A stretch of 46,599 nt of DNA from CAZCTC01 sp964501335 (lineage in GTDB: Bacteria > Chloroflexota > Anaerolineae > B4-G1 > SLSP01). Within the stretch, counting starts at the first letter, position 1. Every line of letters begins with the position of its first letter. The DNA lies in NCBI GenBank assembly GCA_964501335.1, contig CAZCTC010000061.1, positions 1 through 46,599 on the forward strand, given 5' to 3'. Below the pieces are notes generated by a model that was not told the origin of the DNA, did not search any database, and saw only the letters and a list, made by a program, of their open reading frames with translations. The position numbers were made by a program, and so were the translations under genes. Below, in pieces: positions 1 to 8,310 of the stretch.

Positions 1-420
1 AGGCGCAGAGATCACAGAGAAGAAGAGAGGAGATTTTCTCTAAATTCTTCTCTGTAAAAAAGGGGAAGAGGGGAATTTGCACGCCTTCTGAGGCGTGCAA
101 ATTCCCCAAAACAACCAATTCCCCCCTTTTCTGCCATCTGCGTCTTTGGGAGAAAAGGGGGGAGGGGGGATATGAGGGCCGGTGCGGGCTTATTTTCAGG
201 ACAAAAGGTCATACCGGGGAAGTAGACCGCAGCAAATAAACAGTAGACAGCCTGCGTCGCTGGGGCGGCTCTGGAAAAGGCCATGTTTTGGTGCGCCTTC
301 TGAGGCGCACCAAAACATAAACAAAAAAACTCTCTCCCCATCCCGCGCGGCGTATCTGACCGAGAAAAGATCATTTGCGGGACGTTACAGGGCCATAGAG
401 CCCTGTTTTCAGGATAGATT
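1..420. repeat. Gene-free leader with two dispersed hairpin elements
   Basis: No convincing gene is seen here. A perfect 16-bp stem (70-85 with 92-107, loop TTCTGA) of the GGGGAATTTG subtype is followed by a second perfect 15-bp stem (283-297 with 304-318, same loop). The second belongs to a longer element running to about 418 in reverse orientation: hairpin, A-rich run, CTCTCTCCCC, then GCGGGACG just before the next gene. The segment 262-418 is closely related to 34083-34240. Reading frames in this stretch on either strand consist of repeat sequence and are not called. Confidence 0.8.
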
Positions 421-3033
421 ATGGATCGGAAACCTTCTTTGAAACTAACGGTAATGCGGCGGATCGGTTTAGGCCTGCTGGCAGTTTTGCTGCTGTTAAT
501 CATCGGCCCGGGGAGTCCGGTCCAGGCTCAGGTTCCGGGACGTTCTATCGGTGTTTATTACCTTGGTCCTGAAGATACCATTGCCCATGCCATCGATCTG
601 GCCCGCCCTTATTTGATTCGGGTCGATCGTCCGGAACTGGCGGCTGTCTTTGTGGTGAATGGGGTTCAGCCGCCTGAAGCTGAGATTTCCGCCTGGATTC
701 CGATGATTCGACAGGAACAGGCCGGATTGGTCGTTTTTATGGGGCCCGGTTACCCTATCGAAATTCAACAGTTGCGGGATCTGTTGGGGATGAGTTTTCC
801 CCGCCCGGAACGCAGCGATGATGCTCACGATCTCACGGTGGGCGAGGAAGAAGATCCTTTAATTACAGCCGTGGCCTGGGGAGCTGCGCCCCAGGTGCGC
901 GGTATGACAGTGGTGGCCAACCCCAATCTGCTGCGGCCGATCGTATTGACTCGCGAAGGTGATCCCGTTATTCAGCGTGTGCGTGGGCGCGAGGGGCCCC
1001 AGATCTTTCTGGTGGGGGCCTGGCTGGAGGATGCCACTAATGCCGGCTGGAGTGGGTGGCCTTATTTTAATTATCTGATCTATCGGTTGATTGCGGAGGC
1101 CTCGGGCAGCGGGGGGGATCTTTCTTTTGCGGATTATTTGCCGGCCCCGGTACCCCATGGTCAGTTCCGGCTGATGGCGACAATCGGCGGCCTGGCTTTG
1201 ATTGTGGCGGCGGTCAGTGTCTTTTTTGCAATGCGACGGATGCTTTTTTTGAATCCGGCTACATTTATGCGCGAGCGTGAGCGATTGCGGGTATCGGATC
1301 GCGTGGTCGATCAGGGAGTATGGGATCAGGTCGGTGTGCATCGGCCTCTGGCTGGATTGCTGGCTCTGGCCGGCGTGGGAATCTGGATTCTCATTCCCTT
1401 GTTGTTTTTTAATCTATATGTTCGGCCGCAGTTGTTGATTCCCTGGCCGCAGACATTGACCTATTGGGATTGGGTGGGATTGATTTTGGAGGGGATCTGG
1501 CTGTTGTTGGATTTGGGGACCGGGCTGGCTGCGGTACGGTATTTTGCCTTTTTCCGACTTACCAATCCCCGGGATGCCTTTCCTTATCTGCAATTTTATT
1601 TCTGGTGGCAGTTGATCAGCGGGGCGGTGCAGCTGGGGGCGGTGACCTGGGTTGCCGCGGCCGTTCTGCCCAATACGGCCAGTGCTCATTTTTCTTTTTT
1701 CTTCTTTGCCCATGCCTTGATCCAATTTCCCGGCATCTGGGCTGTTTTTCGCCTCTTTTTCCGTTCCATGCAGCGGTTTGATTATGAGCAGATTCTGACG
1801 CTGGTGCCGGTTGTGTTGGCGCCTCTGGCTCAATGGGGATTGGTGCTTTTGTTGCGTCCCTGGGGGGCTTCCCAGCCGAGTATTACCGAGCCGGTGGCGG
1901 CGGTGATCGGGTTAGGGTTGGGAGTCGTCGTGGGGGAATGGGGCGGCTTTCTTGCCGGAGCTTTTCTCTATCGACGGATGGGATATGGTTTCCGCTGGCT
2001 TTTCCAGCCGGCTTTCGATCAACAGGTGGCCGGCCGGTTGTTGTGGTTTGGGGCCCGGCTGGCGATCGGGGACATTGCCGTTCCTTTGGGGCTCATCGGG
2101 CAGGCCTTCCTGGTGGCGCCTCGCGTTCCGGATTATTCCATAATTTCCAATTCCTGGGCTCTGGCTTTGACGTTGACCCTGGCCTATAAAGTTTTACAGG
2201 ATGGTTTGTATGCCGATTTAATGCCGGCCCTGACCCAGGCTTACGGCCATGGCTATCAGACGCTGGCGCGGTATTATTTGGGACAGGGGTTGCGGTATGG
2301 CATGTGGCTGGGGATTTTTATTCTGGCCAGTCTGGGGGCCATCGGTGATTGGATGATTTTGGGCATTGTGGGGGGCGGTGTGACGCAGGCCGCCGAGCTG
2401 GTGGGGTGGCTGCTCTTTTTCGGATTGATGTTGAACTCTTTAGGGGCTCCTGATGCGACCTTACTGGCGGCCGGACGACCGGAGTTGCGTTCTTTGTTGG
2501 TGGTGATTGAAAACGGCACGAGGTTGGGGTTGTTGTTTCTGCTGGCCCCGCGTTGGGGGCTGAACGGCATGTTGATGGCTTACGGTGGCGGTTTATTGTT
2601 GCGGGTGGGGGTGACCTGGTTTATCATCGGGCGATTGGTCTTGCAACCGCGGATCAGTTATTGGCAGACTTTTGCGGCGCCGGCCGGCGGTGCCATTGTA
2701 GTTTTTGGATTGTTGCGGGCCGTAGGCTCTTTACTGTGGCAGCCTTCGCCGGTAGCCAGCGTGTTGCTGGCGCTATTTTCTTCGGTACCTGCTTTTTTGT
2801 TGTATGCCTTGATTACGGGCGTGTTGGGAGGATGGGATGACGGCGGGCTGGAGGAGTTGCGGAAAGCGGTGGCGATCAGCGGTCCTGGTTGGCCGGTAGC
2901 AGAGTTGATCTATCGGGCGGTGGCCTGGGGGGCGGGCTATTCCGTGTTGCATGGACGATTTGGTTCGACCTTGCGTCCTTATGCTGAAGAAGAGGCCCAC
3001 GCGTTGACTTTCCGCAGGGCTCCTATGGAATAG
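421..3033 (+). CDS. Multi-pass membrane protein, polysaccharide flippase-like
   Basis: An 870-residue membrane protein. Residues about 12-36 form a signal-like hydrophobic segment ending in VQAQ. About 200 residues without membrane segments follow, probably exported. From about residue 250 to 830 there are many hydrophobic helices. The C-terminal half, with LNSLGAPDATLLAAGRPELR and then LNGMLMAYGGGLLLRVG, resembles MATE/MVF-type polysaccharide flippases, whose last helices contain a similar re-entry pattern. The inferred role is translocation of a lipid-linked glycan, but the N-terminal domain is not recognised. The start at 421 has AGGA about 7 nt upstream; an ATG at 454 is possible. The gene stands alone between repeat elements. 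Confidence 0.6.
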   Translation: MDRKPSLKLTVMRRIGLGLLAVLLLLIIGPGSPVQAQVPGRSIGVYYLGPEDTIAHAIDLARPYLIRVDRPELAAVFVVNGVQPPEAEISAWIPMIRQEQAGLVVFMGPGYPIEIQQLRDLLGMSFPRPERSDDAHDLTVGEEEDPLITAVAWGAAPQVRGMTVVANPNLLRPIVLTREGDPVIQRVRGREGPQIFLVGAWLEDATNAGWSGWPYFNYLIYRLIAEASGSGGDLSFADYLPAPVPHGQFRLMATIGGLALIVAAVSVFFAMRRMLFLNPATFMRERERLRVSDRVVDQGVWDQVGVHRPLAGLLALAGVGIWILIPLLFFNLYVRPQLLIPWPQTLTYWDWVGLILEGIWLLLDLGTGLAAVRYFAFFRLTNPRDAFPYLQFYFWWQLISGAVQLGAVTWVAAAVLPNTASAHFSFFFFAHALIQFPGIWAVFRLFFRSMQRFDYEQILTLVPVVLAPLAQWGLVLLLRPWGASQPSITEPVAAVIGLGLGVVVGEWGGFLAGAFLYRRMGYGFRWLFQPAFDQQVAGRLLWFGARLAIGDIAVPLGLIGQAFLVAPRVPDYSIISNSWALALTLTLAYKVLQDGLYADLMPALTQAYGHGYQTLARYYLGQGLRYGMWLGIFILASLGAIGDWMILGIVGGGVTQAAELVGWLLFFGLMLNSLGAPDATLLAAGRPELRSLLVVIENGTRLGLLFLLAPRWGLNGMLMAYGGGLLLRVGVTWFIIGRLVLQPRISYWQTFAAPAGGAIVVFGLLRAVGSLLWQPSPVASVLLALFSSVPAFLLYALITGVLGGWDDGGLEELRKAVAISGPGWPVAELIYRAVAWGAGYSVLHGRFGSTLRPYAEEEAHALTFRRAPME

Positions 3034-3071
3034 TGACTCGTGCGGTTGTTTATGAGTATGGATTAAAAACG

Positions 3072-3300
3072 GTTTTTGCGTCCCGCAACCGGTGCTTTCC
3101 AGGTAAAAAGCGACGCGCGGTGCGAAGCAGGGGGAGAGAGTTTTTTTGTTTATATTTTCGGCGGCTTCAGAAAGCCGCCGAAAATATGGGCTTTTTTCCC
3201 AGACTAACCCCACAGGGCGCTTTTTTCGGTCAGATCCGACGCGCGGTGTGAAGCAGGGGGAGAGAGTTTTTTGCTTGTCTTTTCCGGGCTAACCGCACGG
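3072..3300 (+). repeat. Dispersed hairpin element, one full and one truncated copy
   Basis: A full copy in forward orientation: GCGTCCCGC at 3078, GCGACGCGC, GAAGCAGGGGGAGAGAG, a T run, then a perfect 16-bp stem (3152-3167 with 3172-3187, loop CAGA) followed by GGGCTTTTTT. The stem plus T run could terminate the flippase transcript. A second copy of the CGACGCGCGGTG...GAGAGAGTTTTTT module (about 3220-3282) lacks the hairpin and looks truncated. There is no gene between the convergent flippase and NUDIX genes. Confidence 0.8.
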
Positions 3301-3330
3301 GGCCAAAAATATCGGCTTTAATGAAAAGGC

Positions 3331-3825
3331 CTATGAGATCCAGGTGATTTGCAGGCCGGCGGGGGTGAACTGGTAATGCCCGTAGCTGATCGGGCCCGAA
3401 TCAAGAACCCGAGGGAGGAGTTCGGGCAGATCTTCCATGAGGGGGAGGTTGCTCAGGTTTTCTCGGGTGGTCCAGAAAAGTTCACCTTCGCTGGAAGGGC
3501 GCAGGGGCCCTTCCTGGATGGCACTCCCGGTGAAGACAAAAAGCAGAACTCCAGGCGGTTCGGGCAGGGTGATGGTGATGACGGCCCGCAAAGTTAAATT
3601 TTCAACTCCGATTTCGGCTTCTTCCTGTACTTCGCGCCGGGCGGCTGAGGCGATATCCTCTCCCGGTTCTACGTGGCCTCCCAGGCCGTTGACTTTACCG
3701 GCCCAGAGCCGTTTATGGGCGGCGCCGCGCAACAGCAGAAGCTCTTGACCGCGTGTCAGGAAGACGAGGGTGCGTGGGGTTACGGTATAGCGCGGTTGAG
3801 AGGATCGTTGTTCTTCAGGTTGCAT
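3331..3825 (-). CDS. NUDIX hydrolase
   Basis: A 164-residue NUDIX hydrolase, expected to cleave a nucleoside diphosphate linked to another moiety. The NUDIX box is GGHVEPGEDIASAARREVQEE (G-x5-E-x7-REVQEE), with the usual glycine after EE replaced by Glu (EEAEI). The TPRTLVFLTRGQELLLLRG and GKVNGLGGH context resembles 8-oxo-dGTP/MutT-like members, but the substrate cannot be read from sequence. The start at 3825 is chosen because GGAGG lies 8 nt upstream, whereas an upstream in-frame start has none. It overlaps the end of the preceding gene by 11 nt and is the last gene of a four-gene operon. Confidence 0.88.
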   Translation of the reverse strand: MQPEEQRSSQPRYTVTPRTLVFLTRGQELLLLRGAAHKRLWAGKVNGLGGHVEPGEDIASAARREVQEEAEIGVENLTLRAVITITLPEPPGVLLFVFTGSAIQEGPLRPSSEGELFWTTRENLSNLPLMEDLPELLPRVLDSGPISYGHYQFTPAGLQITWIS

Positions 3826-4750
3826 AGGTATTTCCTCCCAACACCAGGATAAATCCATGGACAGCTTCAAAGGTCAACCAGCGGCTGGGATGGCCGGGCC
3901 GTTCAATCTGGAGGGCGGGCGAGGGGCGAGGTTTGCGCCATTGGCCGGTTTCGCTTTGCATGCCGGTGATGCGCTGGATAAATTCGCGAACACGGGCATG
4001 GTTGCGCAGGGGCGTTTGAGCCAGCAGCCGGGTCAGTTCGATCAGATCGGATTCGTAGTAGCGGGGGAAATTAGGTGTCAGCCAGCCGGCATCGTCGCGG
4101 GCGAAGTCGAAGGTGTGGTTGACCAGCAGGGTGGCGAGGGTGGTGATCGCCGTTTGTTCTCGCTCAGAGCGGACGGCGGCCGGGCGTTTTAAGAGGGCCC
4201 CGAGGATTTTGGAGAACCCCCAGGTGCAATAGCGCAGGTTGTAGGGGCAGATCAACAATTCCTGGCGATCGCCGCAGAGGGCATCGAGCAGGAGGGTGCG
4301 GGCGGATTGGGTGCGCAGATCATCGCCGTAGCCGAAATGTTCGAGGGCCTGGAGGGCGATGCCGGTGTAACAGAGCCAGGAATCCGAACGGCTGCCTTCG
4401 GGGGCGAAACGCCCGTCCATCTGGCGGCCCTGACTGAGCAGGTTTTCACAGGCCTGTTGGGCTTCAGGGAAGATTGGGGCATCGATCTGTTGGAGCAGGC
4501 TGAGCGTTCCTAAGGTTCCCAGGGGGCCGCCGTAGTAAGGATCACCACTGCGGCCCCAGTAATTGGTTGAATTCCATTGGCGAATCAACGTGGTCACCGG
4601 TTCCCATTTCAGGATGGCCTGGCGTTCGGCTTCCAGTTCCTGAGGTGAACGGCCGAAGAGATGCTCCAGAACCAGAACCCGTACGGAAGGGTTGACCGGA
4701 TCGAGCATCCAGGGGACCGGGTCCCGTTTGACCAGAGAGAGCCAGTGCAT
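3815..4750 (-). CDS. Terpenoid cyclase/prenyltransferase-fold (alpha-alpha toroid) protein
   Basis: A 311-residue soluble protein with helical repeats typical of the terpenoid cyclase/protein prenyltransferase alpha-alpha barrel superfamily. Features include TLGTLSLLQQI, an internal segment with GRFAPEGSRSDSWLCYTGIALQAL, and the terminal GQWRKPRPSP...RWLTFEAVHGFILVL. No DXDD cyclase motif and no zinc-ligand set of a prenyltransferase is evident, so an enzymatic role is not claimed. It starts 1 nt after the SagB-type stop (TGATATG), implying translational coupling. Proteins of this fold without catalytic residues are common in Chloroflexota-like genomes; its function here is unknown. Confidence 0.65.
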   Translation of the reverse strand: MHWLSLVKRDPVPWMLDPVNPSVRVLVLEHLFGRSPQELEAERQAILKWEPVTTLIRQWNSTNYWGRSGDPYYGGPLGTLGTLSLLQQIDAPIFPEAQQACENLLSQGRQMDGRFAPEGSRSDSWLCYTGIALQALEHFGYGDDLRTQSARTLLLDALCGDRQELLICPYNLRYCTWGFSKILGALLKRPAAVRSEREQTAITTLATLLVNHTFDFARDDAGWLTPNFPRYYESDLIELTRLLAQTPLRNHARVREFIQRITGMQSETGQWRKPRPSPALQIERPGHPSRWLTFEAVHGFILVLGGNTYAT

Positions 4751-4751
4751 A

Positions 4752-5372
4752 TCAGGCCGGGTAGCCGGTGGGAATCAGATAAAGCGGATCTTCTGTTTTC
4801 GGCAGGCGCAGGGTTTCCGTGACGGCATTGTCGTCAAAGGCGGCAATACAGACGGCACCCAATCCCAGGGCCACCGCCTGGAGCCAAAGGTTTTCGGCGG
4901 CATGGCCCAGATCCATCGGGACATAACGTACCCGGCCGCGTTCCCCATATTTGGTCGTGGTCCGTTGAAAAGCAGCGCTGACGACAAAGAGGCAGGGGGC
5001 TTCGCCTATAAACGTTTGTTTCCAGGCGGCCTGTCCCAGCAAGCCCCGGATGTCGCGCTCCATATGCTGGATCAGCATGTGGCGTTCCGGTTCGTAGTGC
5101 CAGACGCCGTCTTCCCGACAAAGGTAGAACTCGAGGGGATGACGACCGCCGGCTGAAGGTGCCGTGCGTAGTTCCGGACTTTTCCCGGTGATTCCCTGAG
5201 CCGCCCACAACAACTGGCTGACCTGCTCGGGCGTCAGGGCCCGGCGGGCGAAATGGCGAACAGAACGTCGGCTTGCCAGGACCTGTTCGAGCGAGATCTT
5301 GCCTTCCAGCTGCGGTGCCGGCAGACGAATGATAGGAGGTTCACGATAGGAGAGGGTTTGTGGGCGGTTCAC
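4752..5372 (-). CDS. SagB-type nitroreductase-family oxidoreductase
   Basis: A 206-residue flavin-dependent nitroreductase-fold protein of the SagB/ThcOx type. Seen in sequence: SRRSVRHFARRALTPEQVSQ (FMN phosphate-binding N-terminal signature), PSAGGRHPLEFYL, the central MDLGHAAENLWLQAVALGLG and the closing PTGYPA. SagB proper oxidises azolines in peptide toxins, but no cyclodehydratase or precursor peptide is nearby, so the substrate is open. The start codon is GTG and overlaps the stop of the upstream adenosine-kinase-family gene (GTGA), which argues for coupled translation. Confidence 0.85.
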   Translation of the reverse strand: MNRPQTLSYREPPIIRLPAPQLEGKISLEQVLASRRSVRHFARRALTPEQVSQLLWAAQGITGKSPELRTAPSAGGRHPLEFYLCREDGVWHYEPERHMLIQHMERDIRGLLGQAAWKQTFIGEAPCLFVVSAAFQRTTTKYGERGRVRYVPMDLGHAAENLWLQAVALGLGAVCIAAFDDNAVTETLRLPKTEDPLYLIPTGYPA

Positions 5373-5863
5373 TTGAGTTTGTATCCGATCATGCGTAGGA
5401 AGCCGGTACGCCAGGCAATATCGTCGGCGGTTTCGATGCCCTGAGAGCGCATTCCGTCAATAACGCCCAGCACGCCGCGTCCCAGTTCGGTTTCGGCCAG
5501 GATGACATCGACAGGATTGGCGGTGGCGCAGAAGATCTGGGCCACTTCAGGAACCTGTTTGATGGTATTGAGGACATTGATGGGGTAGAAGCCTTCGCCC
5601 AGGAAGATAATGAAGGTGTGACCGGCGCTGAGGGCCAGGGCATTTTGTTGAGCCAGGGCGATCAGCGCTTCGTCATTGCCCGACCAGCGCACCAGCGCTT
5701 TGCCGGAGGCTTCGCAGAAGGCCAGGCCGAATTTGATGCCGGGGACGGCGGTGACCAGGGCTTCGTGCAGGTCTTCGACTGTTTTAATGAAATGGGATTG
5801 CCCGAGGATAAAGTTTAGCGCTTCGGGTTTTTCGATCCGTATCACTTTCAACTCTAGATTCAT
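5369..5863 (-). CDS. Adenosine-specific kinase family protein (DUF355)
   Basis: A 164-residue protein matching the small adenosine-specific kinase family (PF04008) nearly end to end: EKPEALNFILGQSHFIKTVE at the start, VPGIKFGLAFCEASGKALVR, SAGHTFIIFLGEGFYPINVL, IFCATANPVDVI and TELGRGVLGVIDG. The family is found mainly in archaea and thermophilic or anaerobic bacteria; the biochemical assignment rests on an archaeal member. It is the first gene of the operon that continues with the SagB-type, toroid and NUDIX genes. It lies 98 bp downstream of two response regulators, separated by a GC-rich hairpin. Confidence 0.9.
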   Translation of the reverse strand: MNLELKVIRIEKPEALNFILGQSHFIKTVEDLHEALVTAVPGIKFGLAFCEASGKALVRWSGNDEALIALAQQNALALSAGHTFIIFLGEGFYPINVLNTIKQVPEVAQIFCATANPVDVILAETELGRGVLGVIDGMRSQGIETADDIAWRTGFLRMIGYKLK

Positions 5864-5910
5864 GGCATATCCTTTTGTTTGAGGAATGGTTTTGGAGTAT
5901 CGGAATCACT

Positions 5911-5938
5911 TTTCCGCCCGCCGGGGGGCGGGCGGAAA
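5911..5938 (-). terminator. GC-rich hairpin between response regulator and kinase operon
   Basis: A perfect 12-bp inverted repeat, 5911-5922 with 5927-5938, with a GGGG loop. It lies between the stop of the upstream response regulator and the start of the adenosine-kinase-family gene on the minus strand. Only a short A/T stretch follows it on that strand, so it is a weak intrinsic terminator at best; it may instead be an attenuator or mRNA-stabilising stem. Confidence 0.45.
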
Positions 5939-5961
5939 TGCGATAGGGTTTTGATTGGAGA

Positions 5962-6348
5962 TCAAACCGGGGAAGCAAGAGCCCGATTGATCACATCTAA
6001 CAGCTCCTGAGGGCCGAACGGTTTGGTGACAAACCCGTTGACGCGGGCGATTTCTCCCAGGGTGCGCTCGATTTTATCAACTTTGGCGGTAACGATCACC
6101 ACCGGGATGTGTTCGATGGTGGTATCGGCACGCAATTGTTGGTAAACTTCCCACCCGTCCATATCCGGCATCATTAAATCCAATAATACCAGATCGGGTT
6201 TAATCTGACGGACTGTTTCCAGTCCTTGCTGTCCCCCTAATGCGCCGATCAGCTCGAATTGCTGCTGATTCAGGATGAAGCCCGCCAGCACAATCATTTC
6301 CGGTTCGTTTTCGATGTAAACAATGAGCGGCTTGCGGTTTTCTGTCAT
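5962..6348 (-). CDS. Single-domain response regulator (receiver)
   Basis: A 128-residue stand-alone CheY-like receiver. The phosphoacceptor Asp lies in VLLDLMMPDMDGWEVYQQL, the switch Thr in VVIVTAKV and the conserved Lys in VTKPFGPQEL. There is no output domain. The acidic Mg2+ pocket reads IENEPEM, with Asn where the tandem neighbour has Asp (IEDEPEM). It lies 14 bp after the neighbour, to which it is clearly paralogous (shared GWEVYQQ, VTKPFGPQEL), so a local duplication is likely. No histidine kinase is nearby, so the partner is unknown. Confidence 0.93.
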   Translation of the reverse strand: MTENRKPLIVYIENEPEMIVLAGFILNQQQFELIGALGGQQGLETVRQIKPDLVLLDLMMPDMDGWEVYQQLRADTTIEHIPVVIVTAKVDKIERTLGEIARVNGFVTKPFGPQELLDVINRALASPV

Positions 6349-6362
6349 GGGATTTCGGTGTT

Positions 6363-6758
6363 TTAAGATTCGTGGGCTTTAAGTCCCAGGACCTTGTTGA
6401 CGCTGGCCATGAGTTCCTGAGGTCCGAAAGGTTTGGTAACGTAATCATCTACTTTGGCGATGTGCAGGCCTAACACTTTGTCGATACTTTGAGCCTTGGC
6501 GGTCACGACAATGACCGGGATATTGCGCAGTTCCTCGTCGGCTTTCATCTGCTGATAGACTTCCCAGCCATCCATATCGGGCATCATCAGGTCCAACAGT
6601 ACCAGATCGGGCTTTACCCGCCGTACAGTTTCCAAACCTTCGCGACCCCCGACGGCCCCCATCAGTTCAAAGTTTTTCCGCCCGAGGATCAAGCGGATCA
6701 GATCAATCATTTCCGGTTCATCTTCAATGCAGACGACCGTCAGCTTCTTTTCCTCCAT
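6363..6758 (-). CDS. Single-domain response regulator (receiver)
   Basis: A 131-residue CheY-like receiver with the full set of motifs: acidic pocket IEDEPEM, phosphoacceptor in LVLLDLMMPDMDGWEV, Thr in VVTAKA and Lys in YVTKPFGPQEL. The start at 6758 is preferred because AGGAGG lies 7 nt upstream; an in-frame start farther upstream lacks this. It is the first gene of a two-regulator unit and is preceded by a good sigma-70-like promoter. Output presumably goes through protein contacts, since no DNA-binding domain is present. Confidence 0.93.
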   Translation of the reverse strand: MEEKKLTVVCIEDEPEMIDLIRLILGRKNFELMGAVGGREGLETVRRVKPDLVLLDLMMPDMDGWEVYQQMKADEELRNIPVIVVTAKAQSIDKVLGLHIAKVDDYVTKPFGPQELMASVNKVLGLKAHES

Positions 6759-6803
6759 TGGGCGCCTCCTGGCGAGCAAATTCAAGTTTAATTCGGCTAG
6801 ATC

Positions 6804-6832
6804 AGTTTAGCATAACCTCGAAGGGGTGTCAA
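6804..6832 (-). promoter_or_regulatory. Sigma-70-like promoter for the response-regulator pair
   Basis: On the minus strand, TTGACA (6827-6832), a 17-nt spacer, then TAAACT (6804-6809), about 45 nt upstream of the first response regulator start. Confidence 0.7.
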
Positions 6833-6894
6833 CGCGACCGGTTTTCCCTTCGAGCCGTTATTTTTATTTTCCCCCTGCTTCGCACCCCCTGCCT

Positions 6895-6917
6895 CCCTTT
6901 CCCCTCTGGGGAAAGGG
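6895..6917 (-). terminator. Hairpin downstream of tyrS
   Basis: A perfect 10-bp stem (6895-6904 with 6908-6917, loop TCT) lies just past the tyrS stop. No U tract follows it in the tyrS direction, so it is a structured 3' end rather than a classical intrinsic terminator. Confidence 0.4.
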
Positions 6918-6940
6918 GGGATGAGAGGGGAAAAAGCGAG

Positions 6941-8203
6941 TTACTCATTCTCTTTTGAGGGGAAGTTTTCGGTAGATTGCGGCTTTATGTGGATAAAGCG
7001 TCGTCGGCCTACTTGCAAAATCCCATCGGCTATCTGTGCTATTTCGTTCGGATTTTCGATCAGAACGTTGTCAAATCGTACGCCTCCCTGTTGGATCAGG
7101 CGGCGGGCTTCACTTTTACTAGAGGCCACCCCGGAGGCAACGATGAGATCTGCATAGCTCATGGTTCCCTGAAGGACATATTCAGGCATAGTTTCGATAG
7201 CAGGTATTTCTTTTTGTTGATGGACCTTTTCAAAATGAGCGGCGGCAGTCTGGGCGGCTTCGGTGCCGTGGAAGATCTCCACGATTTCGAAGGCCAGCCG
7301 TTTTTTGGCTTCCATGGGATGGAGCGAACCCGATTTGATTTCTTTTTCCAGTTCAGCGATTTGGGCTGGATTCCAGCGGGTGACCAGGTTGAAGTAGTTA
7401 AACATGGCTTCATCCGGGATGCTCATGGTTTTGCCGAACATATCTTCCGGCGCTTCACCGATTCCGATGTAGTTACCCAGGCTTTTGGACATGCGGACAT
7501 GACCATCGGTGCCGACGAGGATCGGCAGGGTGATGGCGATTTGCGGTTTTTGTCCGTGCACTTCCTGTAATTTGCGGCCAGCCATCAGGTTGAAGAGTTG
7601 TTCGGTGGCTCCCAGTTGTACATCGGCTTCGAGGGCTACGGCATCGTATCCCTGCATCAGGGAGTAGAAGAATTCATGCAACCAGATGGGGTCATTTTTG
7701 GCGAAGCGTTTGGCAAAATTGTCGCGAACCAGGAATTGCTGGACGGTGAAGTTGGAGGCCAGGTGAATCATATCGCCAAAAGAGATTTTGCTCAGCCATT
7801 CTCCATTGTAGCGAACCTCGGTGCGTTCCCGATCCAGGATTTTGAAGGCCTGTTCCGTGTAAGTACGGGCGTTTTGCATAATCTGGGCTTCACCCACCAG
7901 GGGCCGTGCCTTGTCTTTGTCGGAAGGATCCCCGATCAGGGCGGTATAGGTTCCAATCAGAAAGATGATGTGATGGCCCAGGTCCTGGAACTGCCGCAGT
8001 TTACGCATGGTAACGGTGTGTCCCAGGTGAAGATCGGGAGCGGTGGGATCGTAGCCGCAATAGACCCGGAGCGGGCGATCGGTACGCGCCGATTCTTCCA
8101 GGCGCTGTCCCAGTTCGCGTTTCATGTTCTCGAAGGTTTGCGGATCTCCGTATTCCACGCCGCGCATTAAGATGCCGAGTTGCTCATCAATTGAGAGCGT
8201 CAT
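6941..8203 (-). CDS. tyrS: Tyrosyl-tRNA synthetase
   Basis: Charges tRNA-Tyr with tyrosine in the cytoplasm. It has 420 residues, the usual size for the bacterial TyrS type. The class I HIGH-like motif is HLGH (59-62), preceded by the YDPTAPD tyrosine/ATP pocket segment. The second signature is RMSKS (237-241), standing for KMSKS. Residues about 340-415 form the S4 RNA-binding domain (SYADLIVASGVASSKSEARRLIQQGGV). GAGG lies close upstream of the ATG. It is transcribed alone, divergently from the secreted protease. Confidence 0.97.
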   Translation of the reverse strand: MTLSIDEQLGILMRGVEYGDPQTFENMKRELGQRLEESARTDRPLRVYCGYDPTAPDLHLGHTVTMRKLRQFQDLGHHIIFLIGTYTALIGDPSDKDKARPLVGEAQIMQNARTYTEQAFKILDRERTEVRYNGEWLSKISFGDMIHLASNFTVQQFLVRDNFAKRFAKNDPIWLHEFFYSLMQGYDAVALEADVQLGATEQLFNLMAGRKLQEVHGQKPQIAITLPILVGTDGHVRMSKSLGNYIGIGEAPEDMFGKTMSIPDEAMFNYFNLVTRWNPAQIAELEKEIKSGSLHPMEAKKRLAFEIVEIFHGTEAAQTAAAHFEKVHQQKEIPAIETMPEYVLQGTMSYADLIVASGVASSKSEARRLIQQGGVRFDNVLIENPNEIAQIADGILQVGRRRFIHIKPQSTENFPSKENE

Positions 8204-8237
8204 AGTTACCTCAAGAGGACAGGTTTAATTCAGATTG

Positions 8238-8266
8238 ATTATAGCGAAAGTTAGAGGAAAGTCCAG
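8238..8266 (-). promoter_or_regulatory. Probable tyrS promoter
   Basis: Perfect TATAAT on the minus strand (8238-8243) with a weak -35 CTGGAC (8261-8266) at 17-nt spacing. The leader to tyrS is only about 30 nt, too short for a T-box. Confidence 0.55.
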
Positions 8267-8281
8267 TTTAGCCGCTTCGGC

Positions 8282-8310
8282 TTTATTTCCGTAAGGCTAT
8301 GTACTACAAT
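8282..8310 (+). promoter_or_regulatory. Possible promoter of the secreted protease gene
   Basis: TACAAT (8305-8310) preceded by TATG just upstream and a weak -35 TTTATT (8282-8287), spacing 17. It lies about 40 nt upstream of the protease ATG; GAGTGAGGAG serves as ribosome-binding site. Confidence 0.45.

Noticed and set aside
12..503. Long open frame on the minus strand at the left edge
   Set aside because: It is made of hairpin-element sequence and the antisense of the flippase signal region; no family signal and no ribosome-binding site.
4752..5372. Azoline-containing peptide (SagB) biosynthetic cluster
   Set aside because: No SagC/D cyclodehydratase, precursor peptide or dedicated exporter is next to the SagB-type gene.
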